Source: Halocatena salina
Lineage (GTDB): Archaea; Halobacteriota; Halobacteria; Halobacteriales; Haloarculaceae
Assembly (NCBI RefSeq): GCF_023115355.1
Contig: NZ_CP096019.1
Coordinates: forward strand, 1,302,001 to 1,366,000
DNA length: 64,000 nt
Reading direction: 5' to 3'
Of the stretch, positions 25,373 to 34,911 are shown one piece after another. The position numbers and the translations under genes are program-made. Below the pieces are notes generated by a model. That model did not search any database and had not been told where the DNA came from. It was given only the letters and a program-made list of their open reading frames with translations. Numbering within the stretch: the first letter of the stretch is position 1; every line of letters begins with the position of its first letter.

Positions 25373-25564
25373 GCAGTGTTGGCTGTTCGACAGTCCCTAT
25401 TAAACGTAGCAGATCGTTTGTACCGAATACCGTCAATGTATAGTGGTACACTGGTATTCTGTCTCGATACGATCGCTGCGAATTCGTCGGTGTATCTGTC
25501 CGATACGATCTCTAACAGTGCGATAGCGCGATACAGAACTGTCTCCGCATCCACAACCATCAAA

Positions 25565-25572
25565 AATATAAT
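25565..25572 (+). promoter_or_regulatory. TATA box
   Basis: AATATAAT centred 27 nt before the ATG at 25595, so a leaderless transcript is expected. Confidence 0.5.
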
Positions 25573-25594
25573 ACTTGATAAGTGATAGCGGTGT

Positions 25595-26344
25595 ATGGTT
25601 GGCAAATCGGCATCGCTACTCACAAAGACACAGCGCCAGCGGATTCGAAACGAGTTTGGTGATCTCAATGAAGAGAAGACACATCGAGACCAGCAACGCA
25701 TCCGGAAGCGGGTTCGATCAGGGCTTTTTGATTTTCAGCTCCTTTCCGATTATCCGGACCGACAGTTTGCGTTACTACTCGATGATGTCTCCGAGGAGGA
25801 ACTGCGAGCAGCACTTGCGGACACTACCATCGTCGTAGAACGTCTCCGAGAACAGTCTGACATCGATCGGGAGGACGTGATCGAAGAAGCCCGCACCCAT
25901 ATTGAGGAAGACAGTGATCCACGAGGAGATACTAGAAGACGTGACCGAATCGATCTGCGAACAGTCGCGGAGATTCGACGACAAACGGAAGACGAACTCA
26001 CGAACCGATTTGAACCGGGATGCTGGGACAAGCGTGCGAGCGGGTTGATGAAACTGGGAGTGAGTGCGTTCATTCTGATGGTCTTGAGCAACCTCCTCTA
26101 TCACGCGTCAAATAATAATGTACTTAGATCTATATTGCATGCATTGCTTGGAGGAGTGGTATTCCTACTATTCGTCAGTGCGGCTGGTTGGGTGCTCATC
26201 AAGACAGCGCAGTTGTTGAAATACGATATCGTCCCATTCATAACAGAGCTAGTTGTGGATCCCGAAGCAGTCAAACGAAAAACAGTTGCAAAGCTGATCA
26301 AGAATCCTCGGGAGGTAGCACGAGCGTCGTGGGAGGAACTGTGA
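25595..26344 (+). CDS. unknown protein with cytosolic coiled coil and two membrane helices, 249 aa
   Basis: I do not recognise the family. Residues 1-140 are highly charged and helical (RQRIRNEFGDLNEEKTHRDQ, RDRIDLRTVAEIRRQTEDEL); a DRQFALLLDDVSEEEL stretch lies near 60. Two hydrophobic segments follow (SGLMKLGVSAFILMVLSNLL and ALLGGVVFLLFVSAAGWVL), then a basic C-terminal tail (KRKTVAKLIKNPREVARA). The N-terminal half seems to face the cytoplasm. The promoter has a good TATA box 27 nt upstream, a sign of a genuine gene. Neighbours are the PAP2 phosphatase (divergent) and RIO kinase (co-directional). Confidence 0.68.
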   Translation: MVGKSASLLTKTQRQRIRNEFGDLNEEKTHRDQQRIRKRVRSGLFDFQLLSDYPDRQFALLLDDVSEEELRAALADTTIVVERLREQSDIDREDVIEEARTHIEEDSDPRGDTRRRDRIDLRTVAEIRRQTEDELTNRFEPGCWDKRASGLMKLGVSAFILMVLSNLLYHASNNNVLRSILHALLGGVVFLLFVSAAGWVLIKTAQLLKYDIVPFITELVVDPEAVKRKTVAKLIKNPREVARASWEEL

Positions 26345-26479
26345 GTCGATCGAACAGTCTGCTGAAAGCGTATCGCCTCCTCCGAACCCCTGGCAACGAA
26401 TCCAGACGGTTACCTATACCGACATACGGTTTATTCGGTGACGCGAGGAGTTTTTACGCGGTGGCGCGGTAGCGTTGGC

Positions 26480-27382
26480 ATGGTACGGAACGTCGCCGGG
26501 GAGTTACGGGAGTTGGAGTCCGCGGATTTTTATCTGCTCTCAGGCGTCGAGCACGGGATGCGGTTCAGCGAGTGGGTCGACCGAGGGACGCTCACGGAGT
26601 ACGCTCGCCTCGACAGCGAGGAAGTCGACCACCGGCTGGATCGCTGCGAGCGCCGGGGATTCATCGAGCGTAAGACGATGCAGTACCAGGGGTTTCGACT
26701 CACGTTCGAGGGGTACGACGCGCTCGCACTGCATACGTTGGTCGAGCGTGACACGATCGAGGGGTTCGGCGCGCCACTCGGCGTGGGCAAGGAAAGCGAC
26801 GTGTACGAAGTCACATCCTACAAGCCGTTGGCGTTGAAGTTCCACCGGGAGGGCTACACGAACTTCCGGGAGGTCCAGCGCGAACGCGAGTACACCGCCG
26901 ACCGCAACCACCGATCGTGGTTGTACACCGCCCGAAAAGCCGCCGAACGCGAGTACGACGCGCTCGAAACGGTGTATCCGACAGTGAGCGTTCCGAGACC
27001 GATCGATCACAACCGACACGCCATCGTGATGGAGAAATTGGACGGAGTGGAGCTGTCACAAGCCGCGCTTCCGGACGAGCAGGCGGTCGGCGTGCTCGAT
27101 CTCGTTCTCTCGGAGCTGGCTGACGCCTACGCAGAAGGATACGTTCACGCGGATATGAGCGAGTACAACGTCGCCGTGAGCGAACAGGGAGTGATGTTGT
27201 TCGATTGGCCCCAAGCCGTGCGAACCGACCACGAGAACGCTGAGGAGTTTCTCGAACGGGACATCGAGAACTTACTGGGGTATTTCCGGCGCAAACATCC
27301 CGGAGAGATCGGAGAGCCCGATATCGCGTCTATCACCGCGAGCTTCCGCGATGGAACGTTCGAATCGATAGCCGACCACTAA
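26480..27382 (+). CDS. RIO2-type atypical serine/threonine kinase, 300 aa
   Basis: Archaeal Rio2 kinase/ATPase in small-subunit ribosome maturation. An N-terminal winged helix covers residues 1-90 (EYARLDSEEVDHRLDRCERR), followed by GVGKESDVYEVTSYKPLALK as nucleotide loop with the lysine in LALK. The catalytic loop reads YVHADMSEYNVAV (usual H-G-D-x4-N changed to H-A-D) and metal-binding Asp in LFDWPQAV. The start at 26480 follows from the wHTH boundary; an earlier ATG at 26438 adds basic residues unlike the family. Confidence 0.9.
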   Translation: MVRNVAGELRELESADFYLLSGVEHGMRFSEWVDRGTLTEYARLDSEEVDHRLDRCERRGFIERKTMQYQGFRLTFEGYDALALHTLVERDTIEGFGAPLGVGKESDVYEVTSYKPLALKFHREGYTNFREVQREREYTADRNHRSWLYTARKAAEREYDALETVYPTVSVPRPIDHNRHAIVMEKLDGVELSQAALPDEQAVGVLDLVLSELADAYAEGYVHADMSEYNVAVSEQGVMLFDWPQAVRTDHENAEEFLERDIENLLGYFRRKHPGEIGEPDIASITASFRDGTFESIADH

Positions 27383-27567
27383 GCAACCGATACACCGCTT
27401 TCATCCGGTTTCGGTTTTGTCGACGGCAGGAACGTCGCTTTTGCGGTGAGATTCACCACCCAACATCTGCTGTCGTACTCGGTCGCACAGCGCCTCATAT
27501 GATGACACCCATACTGGTTAATTCATCTATAGAATATCCTTTATGATATCAGTCCCAGAGTACACCC

Positions 27568-27777
27568 ATGGCTAGAGAAACGATCGTCGGATGGCTGAAT
27601 CTTATCAACGCACTTGGAATCGGGCTGATAGCAATGCTTCTCACGGTCATCGGAATGATATACACGGGAGTGCCGGTTCCAGAGCCACTCGTTCCCGCGA
27701 TCGGTGTGATCGTTGGTGGGGGCTACCTGCTCGAAGCCGAGTGGGGAATCAGTGGTCGCATTAGGTCAACGCGCTGA
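27568..27777 (+). CDS. small membrane protein, 69 aa
   Basis: Two predicted membrane helices, GLIAMLLTVIGMIYTG and PLVPAIGVIVGGGYLLEAEW, joined by a short PVPEP turn. No domain recognised. A TTTATGATAT element about 25 nt before the ATG is consistent with a leaderless promoter. Convergent with the following mutase gene, 28 nt apart. Confidence 0.55.
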   Translation: MARETIVGWLNLINALGIGLIAMLLTVIGMIYTGVPVPEPLVPAIGVIVGGGYLLEAEWGISGRIRSTR

Positions 27778-27805
27778 CGATCAGAACAGTGCTTCCGATG
27801 AGATA

Positions 27806-29170
27806 TCACACGGCTTCGAGGAGCGCACCGCGGATCCACGCGACGAGTTCTTCGGCTCGTTCGTGGTCGTGTGCTTCGGCGTAGATCCTGATGAGCGGCT
27901 CGGTGCCGCTCGGGCGAACCAACACCCACGAATCATCGTAGTCGAGACGATAACCGTCGGTCGTATCGAGTGGAATATCCGCGTTCCGAGCGGTCGTTTC
28001 GACCGCGCTGAGCAGTCGTTCGCGTTCGACCTCCGTGTCGTAGCTGATGTTGCGCCGGACGTTTTCGTATCCCGCGTGTTCGGCAGCGATTTCGCTCGCC
28101 GTACGGTCCACGAGCAGCTCACAAAACCGAGCAGCAGTGTACGCACCGTCACGCGAGAGCCGGTAGTCGGGGAACAATACGCCGCCGTTACCCTCGCCAG
28201 CGATGGGCACTGACCCACCCTCCGCGATCAGCTGTTGGATGCGCGTGACGATGTTCGTGCTTCCGATCGGCGTCAGTTCGAGGGTCGCATCACGTTCCTC
28301 GACCACGTCGACGAGCCGTTGAGAAACGTTGACCGCCGAAACTGTCGTGTCTCCCGGCTCTAACTCCGCGGCTGCCAGTGCAGCGAACGCCGCGTCGCCC
28401 TCGATGTGGGTACCACATTCATCGACGAAGATCGCACGGTCGGCGTCGCCGTCGTGGGCAACACCGAGATCGGCGTCGGTGGTTCGCACGAGTCGTCTGA
28501 GACCCGCGAGGTTCGATTCGATCGGTTCGGGATTGCGGCCCGGAAAATGCCCGTCCGGCTGGGCGTTCACCGTCACCACCGAGCAGCCAAGCTCCCGAAA
28601 GAGCCGTGGACTCGTGAGTGAACCAGCTCCATGCCCAGGATCGAGCGCGATCGTCAATCCCGCGTCGGCGATACGATCACGGTCAACGGCGGCGAGCACC
28701 TCCTCGACGTAGTTTCGAGGTGCCTCCGCGGTGGGACGGCGGTCGCCGGTTTGATTCCAAGGAACGGTGTTGAATCGCTCGGTAAGGAGTCGATCCTCGA
28801 CCTGTTCGAGCGTCTCCCGCACTAGCTCGATCCCGTCCGCACCGATGAGCTTCACACCGTTGTACTCCGGGGGATTGTGGCTCGCCGTCACCATCAGGGC
28901 GGGAACGCCCTCACGCTCGGCGTAGGCTTGTACCGCTGGCGTCGGCAGCACCCCCAGCTCATCGACCGCACAGCCGACGCTGGCCAGCCCGCTGGCGGCG
29001 CTGTCGACCAACATCTCACCAGTCGCCCGGGTATCACGCCCCAACGCCACGCGGTCGTTTCCCATGACCGTAAACACCGACCCGGCAGCCATCGCGACAC
29101 GACTGACAAACGCCGGTGTCAGGTCCTCGTTGACCACCCCCCGAACGCCGCTCGAACCGAACACCTTCAT
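27806..29170 (-). CDS. glmM: phosphoglucosamine/phosphomannose mutase, 454 aa
   Basis: Alpha-D-phosphohexomutase that moves phosphate between C6 and C1 of hexosamine or hexose; feeds UDP-GlcNAc or nucleotide-mannose synthesis. Phosphoserine loop VTASHNPPEYNG (Ser97), metal loop AHDGDADRAIF (DGDAD), sugar-binding AGEGNGGVLFPDYR and the C-terminal phosphate loop VRPSGTEPLIRIYAE are all present. Start is the second ATG (29170), as MKVFGSSGVRG is the family start. The symbol is by similarity; the family also contains phosphomannomutases. Confidence 0.9.
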   Translation of the reverse strand: MKVFGSSGVRGVVNEDLTPAFVSRVAMAAGSVFTVMGNDRVALGRDTRATGEMLVDSAASGLASVGCAVDELGVLPTPAVQAYAEREGVPALMVTASHNPPEYNGVKLIGADGIELVRETLEQVEDRLLTERFNTVPWNQTGDRRPTAEAPRNYVEEVLAAVDRDRIADAGLTIALDPGHGAGSLTSPRLFRELGCSVVTVNAQPDGHFPGRNPEPIESNLAGLRRLVRTTDADLGVAHDGDADRAIFVDECGTHIEGDAAFAALAAAELEPGDTTVSAVNVSQRLVDVVEERDATLELTPIGSTNIVTRIQQLIAEGGSVPIAGEGNGGVLFPDYRLSRDGAYTAARFCELLVDRTASEIAAEHAGYENVRRNISYDTEVERERLLSAVETTARNADIPLDTTDGYRLDYDDSWVLVRPSGTEPLIRIYAEAHDHERAEELVAWIRGALLEAV

Positions 29171-29307
29171 CATCTACCCCTTCTCGGGCAGCACCAAAAA
29201 CGGTCTGAACTGGGTGTGCACCGTATGCCGCTATAGAGATCTACCCGGCCGTTCTCTCACAGCAAACTAAACTGTCTCCCTAGCACAATTTTTGTCTACA
29301 AACATAT

Positions 29308-30222
29308 TTATTCTATAACCGTCACATCGAACTTTCCGTGCCAGCGGTATCGCCGGCCACTCCAGACGAACGTCCGGCGGACGAGGCCGTACAGAACGAG
29401 CGGAACGAACATGAACACTGCCGGGAAAGCCAGCACGGCCGTCCACCGGCGGACGCCTAGGACCTCGTTGACGGCGAGGTGCAACACCGTCAGGCCTGCC
29501 GCCGCGTAGATCGGGGCTAGGACCGCACCAGCGAGGACCAGCAGCGAGAGGAGAAAGGTCCCGGCGATGGCACCGGGGAAGTGCCACCGAAGAATCTGCG
29601 TCCACCGGACCGGGCGCTCGACCGCCTCGTGGATGGTTCCCCCGATGGGGACGATACGAGTTCGGCCGACGTTCGTTACCTGGAGGTGCTCCATGAGGAG
29701 GCCGTCGTCGCTGACGGTCCGTCGCAGTTCATCGAGAAACGCGGATTCGTCGATGTCGGCTCGCTCGAACATGACCGCGCCGCCCCAGATCTGGTTGCCG
29801 AGGGTGAGAGGTAACGAGCAGGCCGAGGCGTACAGCGGTTCGAGTAGCATCGACAGGGGATCCCGCCCGACGAAGTACGGCACCTCAGACACCGGCCCAT
29901 GGGTCTCATAGTCCGCGCTGAAGGTCGCAAGCCAGTCCGAGGGGTGGTGGAAGTCGTCGTCCGTCCAGACGAGGCGGTCATGGCGCGCGGCCTCCATCCC
30001 GGCAGCGATAGCGTTGGCCTTCCCCGAACAGCCCTCCGGCTCACCGGCGGCGATGAACCGGATACCCTCCGGATGCTCTTCTCGCTCGGTGACGGGGTCG
30101 TCCTCATCATCGTGGCAGATCAACAGCTCGTCGCTGTCCCGGAGTTGGGTGGCCAGCTCCCCGCATGCGTCGGTCCACCTCGTCGTCGGTAGGAGGACAC
30201 TCATCGGCGGCAAGTCAGACAT
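29308..30222 (-). CDS. family-2-like glycosyltransferase with C-terminal membrane helices, 304 aa
   Basis: Membrane-bound GT-A transferase related to ceramide glucosyltransferase/N-acetylglucosaminyl-like enzymes. Start MSDLPPMSVLLPTTRWTDAC; sugar-nucleotide part LLICHDDEDDP, ECSGK-like GCSGKANAIAAG, metal-binding WTDDDFHHPSDWLA. Further acceptor motifs GGAVMFERADIDES and a QILRWHFPG (the Q..RW element). The last 80 residues have hydrophobic stretches (LLSLLVLAGAVLAPIYAAAG). The start at 30222 is chosen because upstream residues are rich in R and Q only. Divergent from the regulator next door. Its composition looks richer in G+C than the flanks. Confidence 0.85.
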   Translation of the reverse strand: MSDLPPMSVLLPTTRWTDACGELATQLRDSDELLICHDDEDDPVTEREEHPEGIRFIAAGEPEGCSGKANAIAAGMEAARHDRLVWTDDDFHHPSDWLATFSADYETHGPVSEVPYFVGRDPLSMLLEPLYASACSLPLTLGNQIWGGAVMFERADIDESAFLDELRRTVSDDGLLMEHLQVTNVGRTRIVPIGGTIHEAVERPVRWTQILRWHFPGAIAGTFLLSLLVLAGAVLAPIYAAAGLTVLHLAVNEVLGVRRWTAVLAFPAVFMFVPLVLYGLVRRTFVWSGRRYRWHGKFDVTVIE

Positions 30223-30320
30223 GGTAGTTGATCTTTCTTGCCGGGGACAGTGAGCGCGCTGCCGGCGATTCATGGACGCTTATGGTCAACAACTTTAGGG
30301 TGGCGCTGTGTCGCCAACGT

Positions 30321-30983
30321 ATGCGCTACGTCACCATCGTGGCCTACCCCGACGAGGGGGGAGTCAACCGGCTTGACCGGCAGGTCAATGAGCTCGGCCT
30401 GGAGTACCGAGCCACTCACCGCATGGAGCTTCTCGCTGACGACACCGTTGCGATGTTCGCCGAGGGCCGTGGCGACGTCGAGAGGCTCCGTCGGGTTCTG
30501 TCGGAGGCCCCCGAGGTCTTCGAGTTCTCGATCACCGGCGACGCTGCCGGATTTTTCTCCTATACACGCTATGCGGCGGACGACCTGACTCGGATGCTCA
30601 TGGAGAGCCGGCGCGAGTCGTCCTACTTGATCGACATGCCGGTCGAACATACCGACGACGGCGGCCTCCGAGTGACCTACATCGGGACGGAGGCGGCCTT
30701 CGCCGACGCGCTCTCCGAGCAGCCGGAAGGTGTCAGGGTTGAGATCGAACGGACAGGTCCGTACACGCCCGCGCCCCGCCACGTCGTCTCTCGGTTGACC
30801 GGGCGCCAGCGCGAGGTGCTCCGGGCGGCAGTGAACCTCGGCTACTACCAAGAGCCCCGCAAGGCGACCCACGACGAGATTGCAACGGCGACCGGGCTCT
30901 CCGAGACAACCGTCGGCGAACACCTCCGGAAGATCGAGGCGACCGTGTTCTCATCGCTCCACGTCGAGATTACCGATCGCTGA
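30321..30983 (+). CDS. bat-type HTH-10 transcriptional regulator, 220 aa
   Basis: Second HTH-10 regulator in the window. N-terminal sensor MRYVTIVAYPDEGGVNRLDR followed by LGLEYRATHRMELLADDTVA (bat-type ligand region). The DNA-binding part is at the C-terminus: LTGRQREVLRAAVNLGYYQE, then ATHDEIATATGLSETTVGEH with recognition helix. It is transcribed away from the glycosyltransferase, 98 nt between starts, so likely controls it. The ATG at 30321 begins the family pattern; an upstream extension to 30228 does not. Confidence 0.85.
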   Translation: MRYVTIVAYPDEGGVNRLDRQVNELGLEYRATHRMELLADDTVAMFAEGRGDVERLRRVLSEAPEVFEFSITGDAAGFFSYTRYAADDLTRMLMESRRESSYLIDMPVEHTDDGGLRVTYIGTEAAFADALSEQPEGVRVEIERTGPYTPAPRHVVSRLTGRQREVLRAAVNLGYYQEPRKATHDEIATATGLSETTVGEHLRKIEATVFSSLHVEITDR

Positions 30984-31406
30984 ACTGCCGCCCGTCTCGT
31001 GAGACTCCGGCTCCGATAGCTGCTCGCTTGCTGAGGTCTGTGTGGATATCGCCCGGTCCGACCTCCTTGGACCCGCCGTGGTACTTTACCACAAGCACGA
31101 CCAGTACGAACGTCACCCCGTCCACCTGCAACAGATCGGCACGCGGTCGGCTCACCTCACAGTGCAGACCATCGGTCCTCCTGCAGGAGTGGCCGTTGGA
31201 TTGGCTTGGTTCCACAACCGAGCAAACGATTCATCAAGGAAGCTCAAGCCGCCGATGCGGACGGCACCACTTTCGAGAGTCCGACATACATTCGGAAGAA
31301 CATCGCCAACGAGTCGAATGACGATTACACGCCTACCGCACTCATCGGTTAGAACAGGCGTCTACCGGCTTAGCCCCTGCGTTTAGGTAACGCGATCGAT
31401 GGTGAT
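30984..31406. other. decayed gap sequence, possible gene relic
   Basis: No intact gene of normal length in these 420 bases. On the plus strand about 31220-31352 a stop-terminated stretch reads protein-like, e.g. ADADGTTFESPTYIRKNIAN then DDYTPTALIG and stop at 31350-31352, while an upstream segment in a shifted frame reads VVLYHKHDQYERHPVHLQQI. I could not identify the parent protein. This looks like the end of a frameshifted or truncated gene. Confidence 0.35.
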
Positions 31407-33050
31407 TCACTCCACCGAGAGCAGCTCAGTGAACCGATTCGTATCCTCGTCGGTACCAGCAATGATCAGCCAATCGTCCGCCTGGATACGGAGATCGGGC
31501 TGAATGTCAGTGATCACGTCGCCTTCTCGTTCGACACCGAGAATGGTACAGCCCGTTCGCGAACGGACCTCTGCGTCACCGACGGTGTGACCGGACAGCC
31601 GTGGAGCACTGGTTCGTATTACCTGTATCTGTGCGTCGAGCGAGACGACCTCTTCGTTTTCGAGGATCGTGGAAGCGAGCATTCGGCCACTGACCGTCGC
31701 CAGCGAGAGAACGTACTCGGCCCCAGCCCGGTACATCTTCGCTATCGTTTCAGACCCTTCGGCGCGGGCGATGATCTCGATCGACGGGTTCAGGTCCCGA
31801 ATGATGAGCGTGACGAACTGGGCGATGGTGTCGTCGGGAAGGGCGAGAACGACCGTATGAGCCGATTCGATGCCTGCCTCACGCAGCACGTCCGGATCGG
31901 TCGCCTCGCCAACGACGTCCACATCAAGGAGATCAAGGCGGTCGATGATCGTACACGGCACGCCAGCGTCTTCGAGGCTATCAACCGCGCTGTGACCGAC
32001 TTCACCGTAGCCGATGACGATCGTTTTCCCCCGCTCGAAGTGCCGCACGTCCGAGACGGCGTGTTCTTTGAGTGCTTCAATGCGGGACGACCGGCCAGCA
32101 ATCATGAGGATCGTCCCCTGTTTCAGCTCCGTGTCAGGGGGTGGCGGCGTTTCGAAGTTACCGTGAAACCACGCGCCAATCACGTTGACGCCCGCCTGCT
32201 CGCGGATACTGCTTTCGATGAGCGTCTGGCCGCTCAGATCGCTCCCTCGATGGATCGGCAGCTCCGCGATCTCGAAGTCCTCACCGAGATCGGCTGCCCC
32301 TCCGAGGTCAGTCGTCACAGCGGTCGTGAGTTTCGTCGCTAACCCCTCACCCAGCAACTCACGAGGAGAAAGCACCGTATCAGCACCAGCGAGTCGGTGA
32401 TACGTCGACCGCTCCGGTTCGTCCACGACACTGATCACCCGAACGTCTTCGGCTGCTTCCTTTGCCGTCAGCACAATGCTCACGTCCCGCTCGTCGGAGG
32501 TATCGGTGACGACCGCAGTGGCCATGTCGATCCGTGCGCGCTCGAACCCTTGCACGGATTCGGGATCCGCGTGGATGACGGTGTGACCAGTCTCGTATAC
32601 GTCTACTGCCCGGTCCCGATCCGGTTCGACGATCACGTAGTCGACCTCCCACGACTCCAGTTCCGCGATCAACGTCTCTACGCGTGGCGTGTACCCACAA
32701 ATTATCACGTGATCAGACATATCCGTTTCGATCGCAGTCGGAACGGTGATCGAAAACGCCGCCTCGAACAGCGGCACCACAAATACCGGGAGTGCGATGA
32801 AGATGAGCACGACGCCAGTGATATCCATGATCATGACGAGGACGAGAAGCTGTGGACTTTGCCATCCTGCATCGGCCCCGTATCCGGTCGTCGTGAACGT
32901 CTCGACGACGAACTGGAGCGAACGGAGAAACGATCGGTCGGTCGCTCCCTCGTAGACGACCATTCCGAAATGGTACACGATGGCGTAACCGAGCATGATG
33001 ATTCCGAGCGCGAGCAGATAATACGTGAGACGACGCCGCCATCTGTCCAT
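31407..33050 (-). CDS. potassium channel fused to two TrkA (RCK) domains, 547 aa
   Basis: Two-helix K+ channel pore with tandem regulatory domains. Predicted TM1 is about 8-30 (YYLLALGIIMLGYAIVYHFG), the filter TTTGYG is at 53-58 after a pore helix FVVETF, and TM2 LLVLVMIMDITGVVLIFIAL follows. Two RCK units: first DHVIICGYTPRVETLIAELE (Rossmann start near 110), second TIVIGYGEVGHSAVDSLEDA (about 345); each carries a C-terminal TrkA-C part (RSRTGCTILGVEREGDVITD). The protein thus senses NAD(H), nucleotides or ions to gate K+. Similar to MthK-like channels but with two RCK copies per chain. Separate from the downstream DUF operon by 50 nt. Confidence 0.9.
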   Translation of the reverse strand: MDRWRRRLTYYLLALGIIMLGYAIVYHFGMVVYEGATDRSFLRSLQFVVETFTTTGYGADAGWQSPQLLVLVMIMDITGVVLIFIALPVFVVPLFEAAFSITVPTAIETDMSDHVIICGYTPRVETLIAELESWEVDYVIVEPDRDRAVDVYETGHTVIHADPESVQGFERARIDMATAVVTDTSDERDVSIVLTAKEAAEDVRVISVVDEPERSTYHRLAGADTVLSPRELLGEGLATKLTTAVTTDLGGAADLGEDFEIAELPIHRGSDLSGQTLIESSIREQAGVNVIGAWFHGNFETPPPPDTELKQGTILMIAGRSSRIEALKEHAVSDVRHFERGKTIVIGYGEVGHSAVDSLEDAGVPCTIIDRLDLLDVDVVGEATDPDVLREAGIESAHTVVLALPDDTIAQFVTLIIRDLNPSIEIIARAEGSETIAKMYRAGAEYVLSLATVSGRMLASTILENEEVVSLDAQIQVIRTSAPRLSGHTVGDAEVRSRTGCTILGVEREGDVITDIQPDLRIQADDWLIIAGTDEDTNRFTELLSVE

Positions 33051-33100
33051 ATGCGCTCATTTCGATGATTCTTGAAAACCGTTCGGATCGCCGTCCTCGA

Positions 33101-33598
33101 TCAGCCTCGGTAGGCGGCTCCTACGATCACCGCCCCGAACAGTAACAACACGAGCACTGTAACCGGATATTCGCCGTCAGCAACCCGAAAGACGGCGTAC
33201 CCGATGCCCGTGACAACGGCCGCTGTAAGCGTCGTGACCGCGGTGTGGACGGTAAGCGCACGGGACGCATCAGCAGTCCGACCGAGCGTCCGGCCGAGAT
33301 CGGTCGCCTGAAGGCTAGTGTCCCACGAGAGAACGAGACAGGCCGTTCCGAGCAACAGCGCCTCGGGGCTGGCTCCTGTGAGTCCAGCAACGACCACCCC
33401 GGCGACGAGAGCGCCGACGCCGAGTGTCGTAACCGGATCCCGCCCGGAGGCAGTGCCGATCAGGAGGACGAACACACCAAGCAGCGAGAGGAGAAGCGAC
33501 GAAATGCCGACCGCCGTTGCGATTACCACTCCCATAGCGAACAGTCCGGAGAGACCGACGCCCAACTGCGACGGCCGTGTATCAACCGCGGTCGTCAT
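33101..33598 (-). CDS. DUF7519-like membrane protein, 165 aa
   Basis: Hydrophobic, about five or six predicted helices (GVGLSGLFAMGVVIATAVGI, TLGVGALVAGVVVAGLTGAS, VLLLFGAVIVGAAYRG) with an ALTVHTAVTTLTAAVVTGI segment. In haloarchaea this family closes a four-gene DUF4129/DUF7269/DUF58 operon. The start (33598) overlaps the stop of the upstream DUF58 gene as ATGA, so it is translationally coupled. Function unknown; DUF numbers from memory. Confidence 0.75.
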   Translation of the reverse strand: MTTAVDTRPSQLGVGLSGLFAMGVVIATAVGISSLLLSLLGVFVLLIGTASGRDPVTTLGVGALVAGVVVAGLTGASPEALLLGTACLVLSWDTSLQATDLGRTLGRTADASRALTVHTAVTTLTAAVVTGIGYAVFRVADGEYPVTVLVLLLFGAVIVGAAYRG

Positions 33599-34911
33599 TT
33601 GAACCACCTGCGTGATGCTGTTTGTACCGATTTACGGAGCGGTTCCGTTCCCCACTCGATGACGCGGATGCCATCGTCACGGAGCGTTCCACACCGTAGC
33701 GATCGCTCGATACCCGCCAATCGAAGGCTCGCATCAGGGGGAGCATCTCGATGGGAACCGTCGACCTCCGTCGGGTCGGGACTGAGGACTGTGGTGGGGT
33801 GACCGTGGGCGTGTAACTGGCGAGCGACGGTCGCCGCGTAGCTGTCGGGCAACGGAGAGCAGAACACGATCTGCGCACCGGTCGGCAGTCGGTGACGAAG
33901 CCGTCGGAGGCTCGTCATTTTGAGAAACGGCTGTTCGGGTGGCGTCGGGGCGAGCGCTGGATGGGTGCTGAGCAGTTCTCTGGCGTGGGCACGATGAGCC
34001 GTCCCGCTGGCGGGGGCGAGCCAACACTCCGTGGGTGAGAGGGCCGCGATACCGACGCGGTTGCCGGTAGAGAGCAGTCCATCGAACACCGTACCCGCAG
34101 CCGTGATCGAGCGTTCGAGGGCTGGCCGGTCGTTCTGATCCGGTGCGACGTACGCCGCAGTGCGCGCATCGATAAGGAGCACGACAGTAGCAGAGCGTTC
34201 CCGTTGGTACTCGACAGTGGTAAGCTCGCCGGTGTAGGCTGTGTGGTTCCAGTCGATACGGTTCGGTGGATCACCGTGCCGATACTCCCTGACTGAGTGA
34301 AAGACGGTCCCGGACCCGCCTGCCGAGGTCGCCACCTGTCCCGTGCCACCGGCAGCGTTGTCGTACAAGGGAAGCGCAACCGGTTCCTGGCGCGAAAGCG
34401 GGGGGCGACAGGTGATCGTCTCGTCGCCGTCAGATTCGACAGTGCGCCGGCGTTCGATCGTTCCACTCGCGTTCCGTGCGATCGCTACCACCGGTTCGAA
34501 CCGGTGAACACCACGATGTGCGCCGACGGTGTATTCGAACGCTGCTGTTTTTCCGGGGCGAAGCGCGGTGCCGTGGCGTGGAGAGCCGTCTTCGACCGTC
34601 ATCGCCGGAGGGACGCCGTCGACGACTCGAAGCTCCGGACACAACGTATCGCCCGTGTTCGTCACGGTTACCGTAACCGTGACGCTTGCGTCGGGAGCAG
34701 GAGTAGCGTCCGAAACGCGCCGTTCGACATCGAGATCAACGGCTGGTGGGCTGTCCACGCGGGAGGCAACCGCGAAGACGACGGCGACGACACCCGACAG
34801 GACCAATCCCGGCCGGCTAGCGAGGATACCGACACCGCTCACCAGCAACGCAATGGCGTTCACACCCTGCCAACGACGGGTCGACCGGACGACCGGGTAC
34901 TCAGCGTCCAT
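33595..34911 (-). CDS. DUF58 domain protein, 438 aa
   Basis: Membrane-linked protein of the MoxR-associated group. Two N-terminal hydrophobic segments (GVNAIALLVSGVGILASRPG, VLSGVVAVVFAVASRV), then beta-sandwich repeats (VTVTVTVTNTGDTLCPELRV), and the DUF58 signature RIDWNHTAYTGELTTVEYQR preceded by VREYRHGDPP. A von Willebrand-A-like domain follows (RSATVVLLIDARTAAYVAPD). Start at 34911 (MDAEYPVVR) overlaps the previous gene by 11 nt. In other genomes, a MoxR AAA ATPase is next door; it is absent in this window. Confidence 0.85.
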   Translation of the reverse strand: MDAEYPVVRSTRRWQGVNAIALLVSGVGILASRPGLVLSGVVAVVFAVASRVDSPPAVDLDVERRVSDATPAPDASVTVTVTVTNTGDTLCPELRVVDGVPPAMTVEDGSPRHGTALRPGKTAAFEYTVGAHRGVHRFEPVVAIARNASGTIERRRTVESDGDETITCRPPLSRQEPVALPLYDNAAGGTGQVATSAGGSGTVFHSVREYRHGDPPNRIDWNHTAYTGELTTVEYQRERSATVVLLIDARTAAYVAPDQNDRPALERSITAAGTVFDGLLSTGNRVGIAALSPTECWLAPASGTAHRAHARELLSTHPALAPTPPEQPFLKMTSLRRLRHRLPTGAQIVFCSPLPDSYAATVARQLHAHGHPTTVLSPDPTEVDGSHRDAPPDASLRLAGIERSLRCGTLRDDGIRVIEWGTEPLRKSVQTASRRWFK

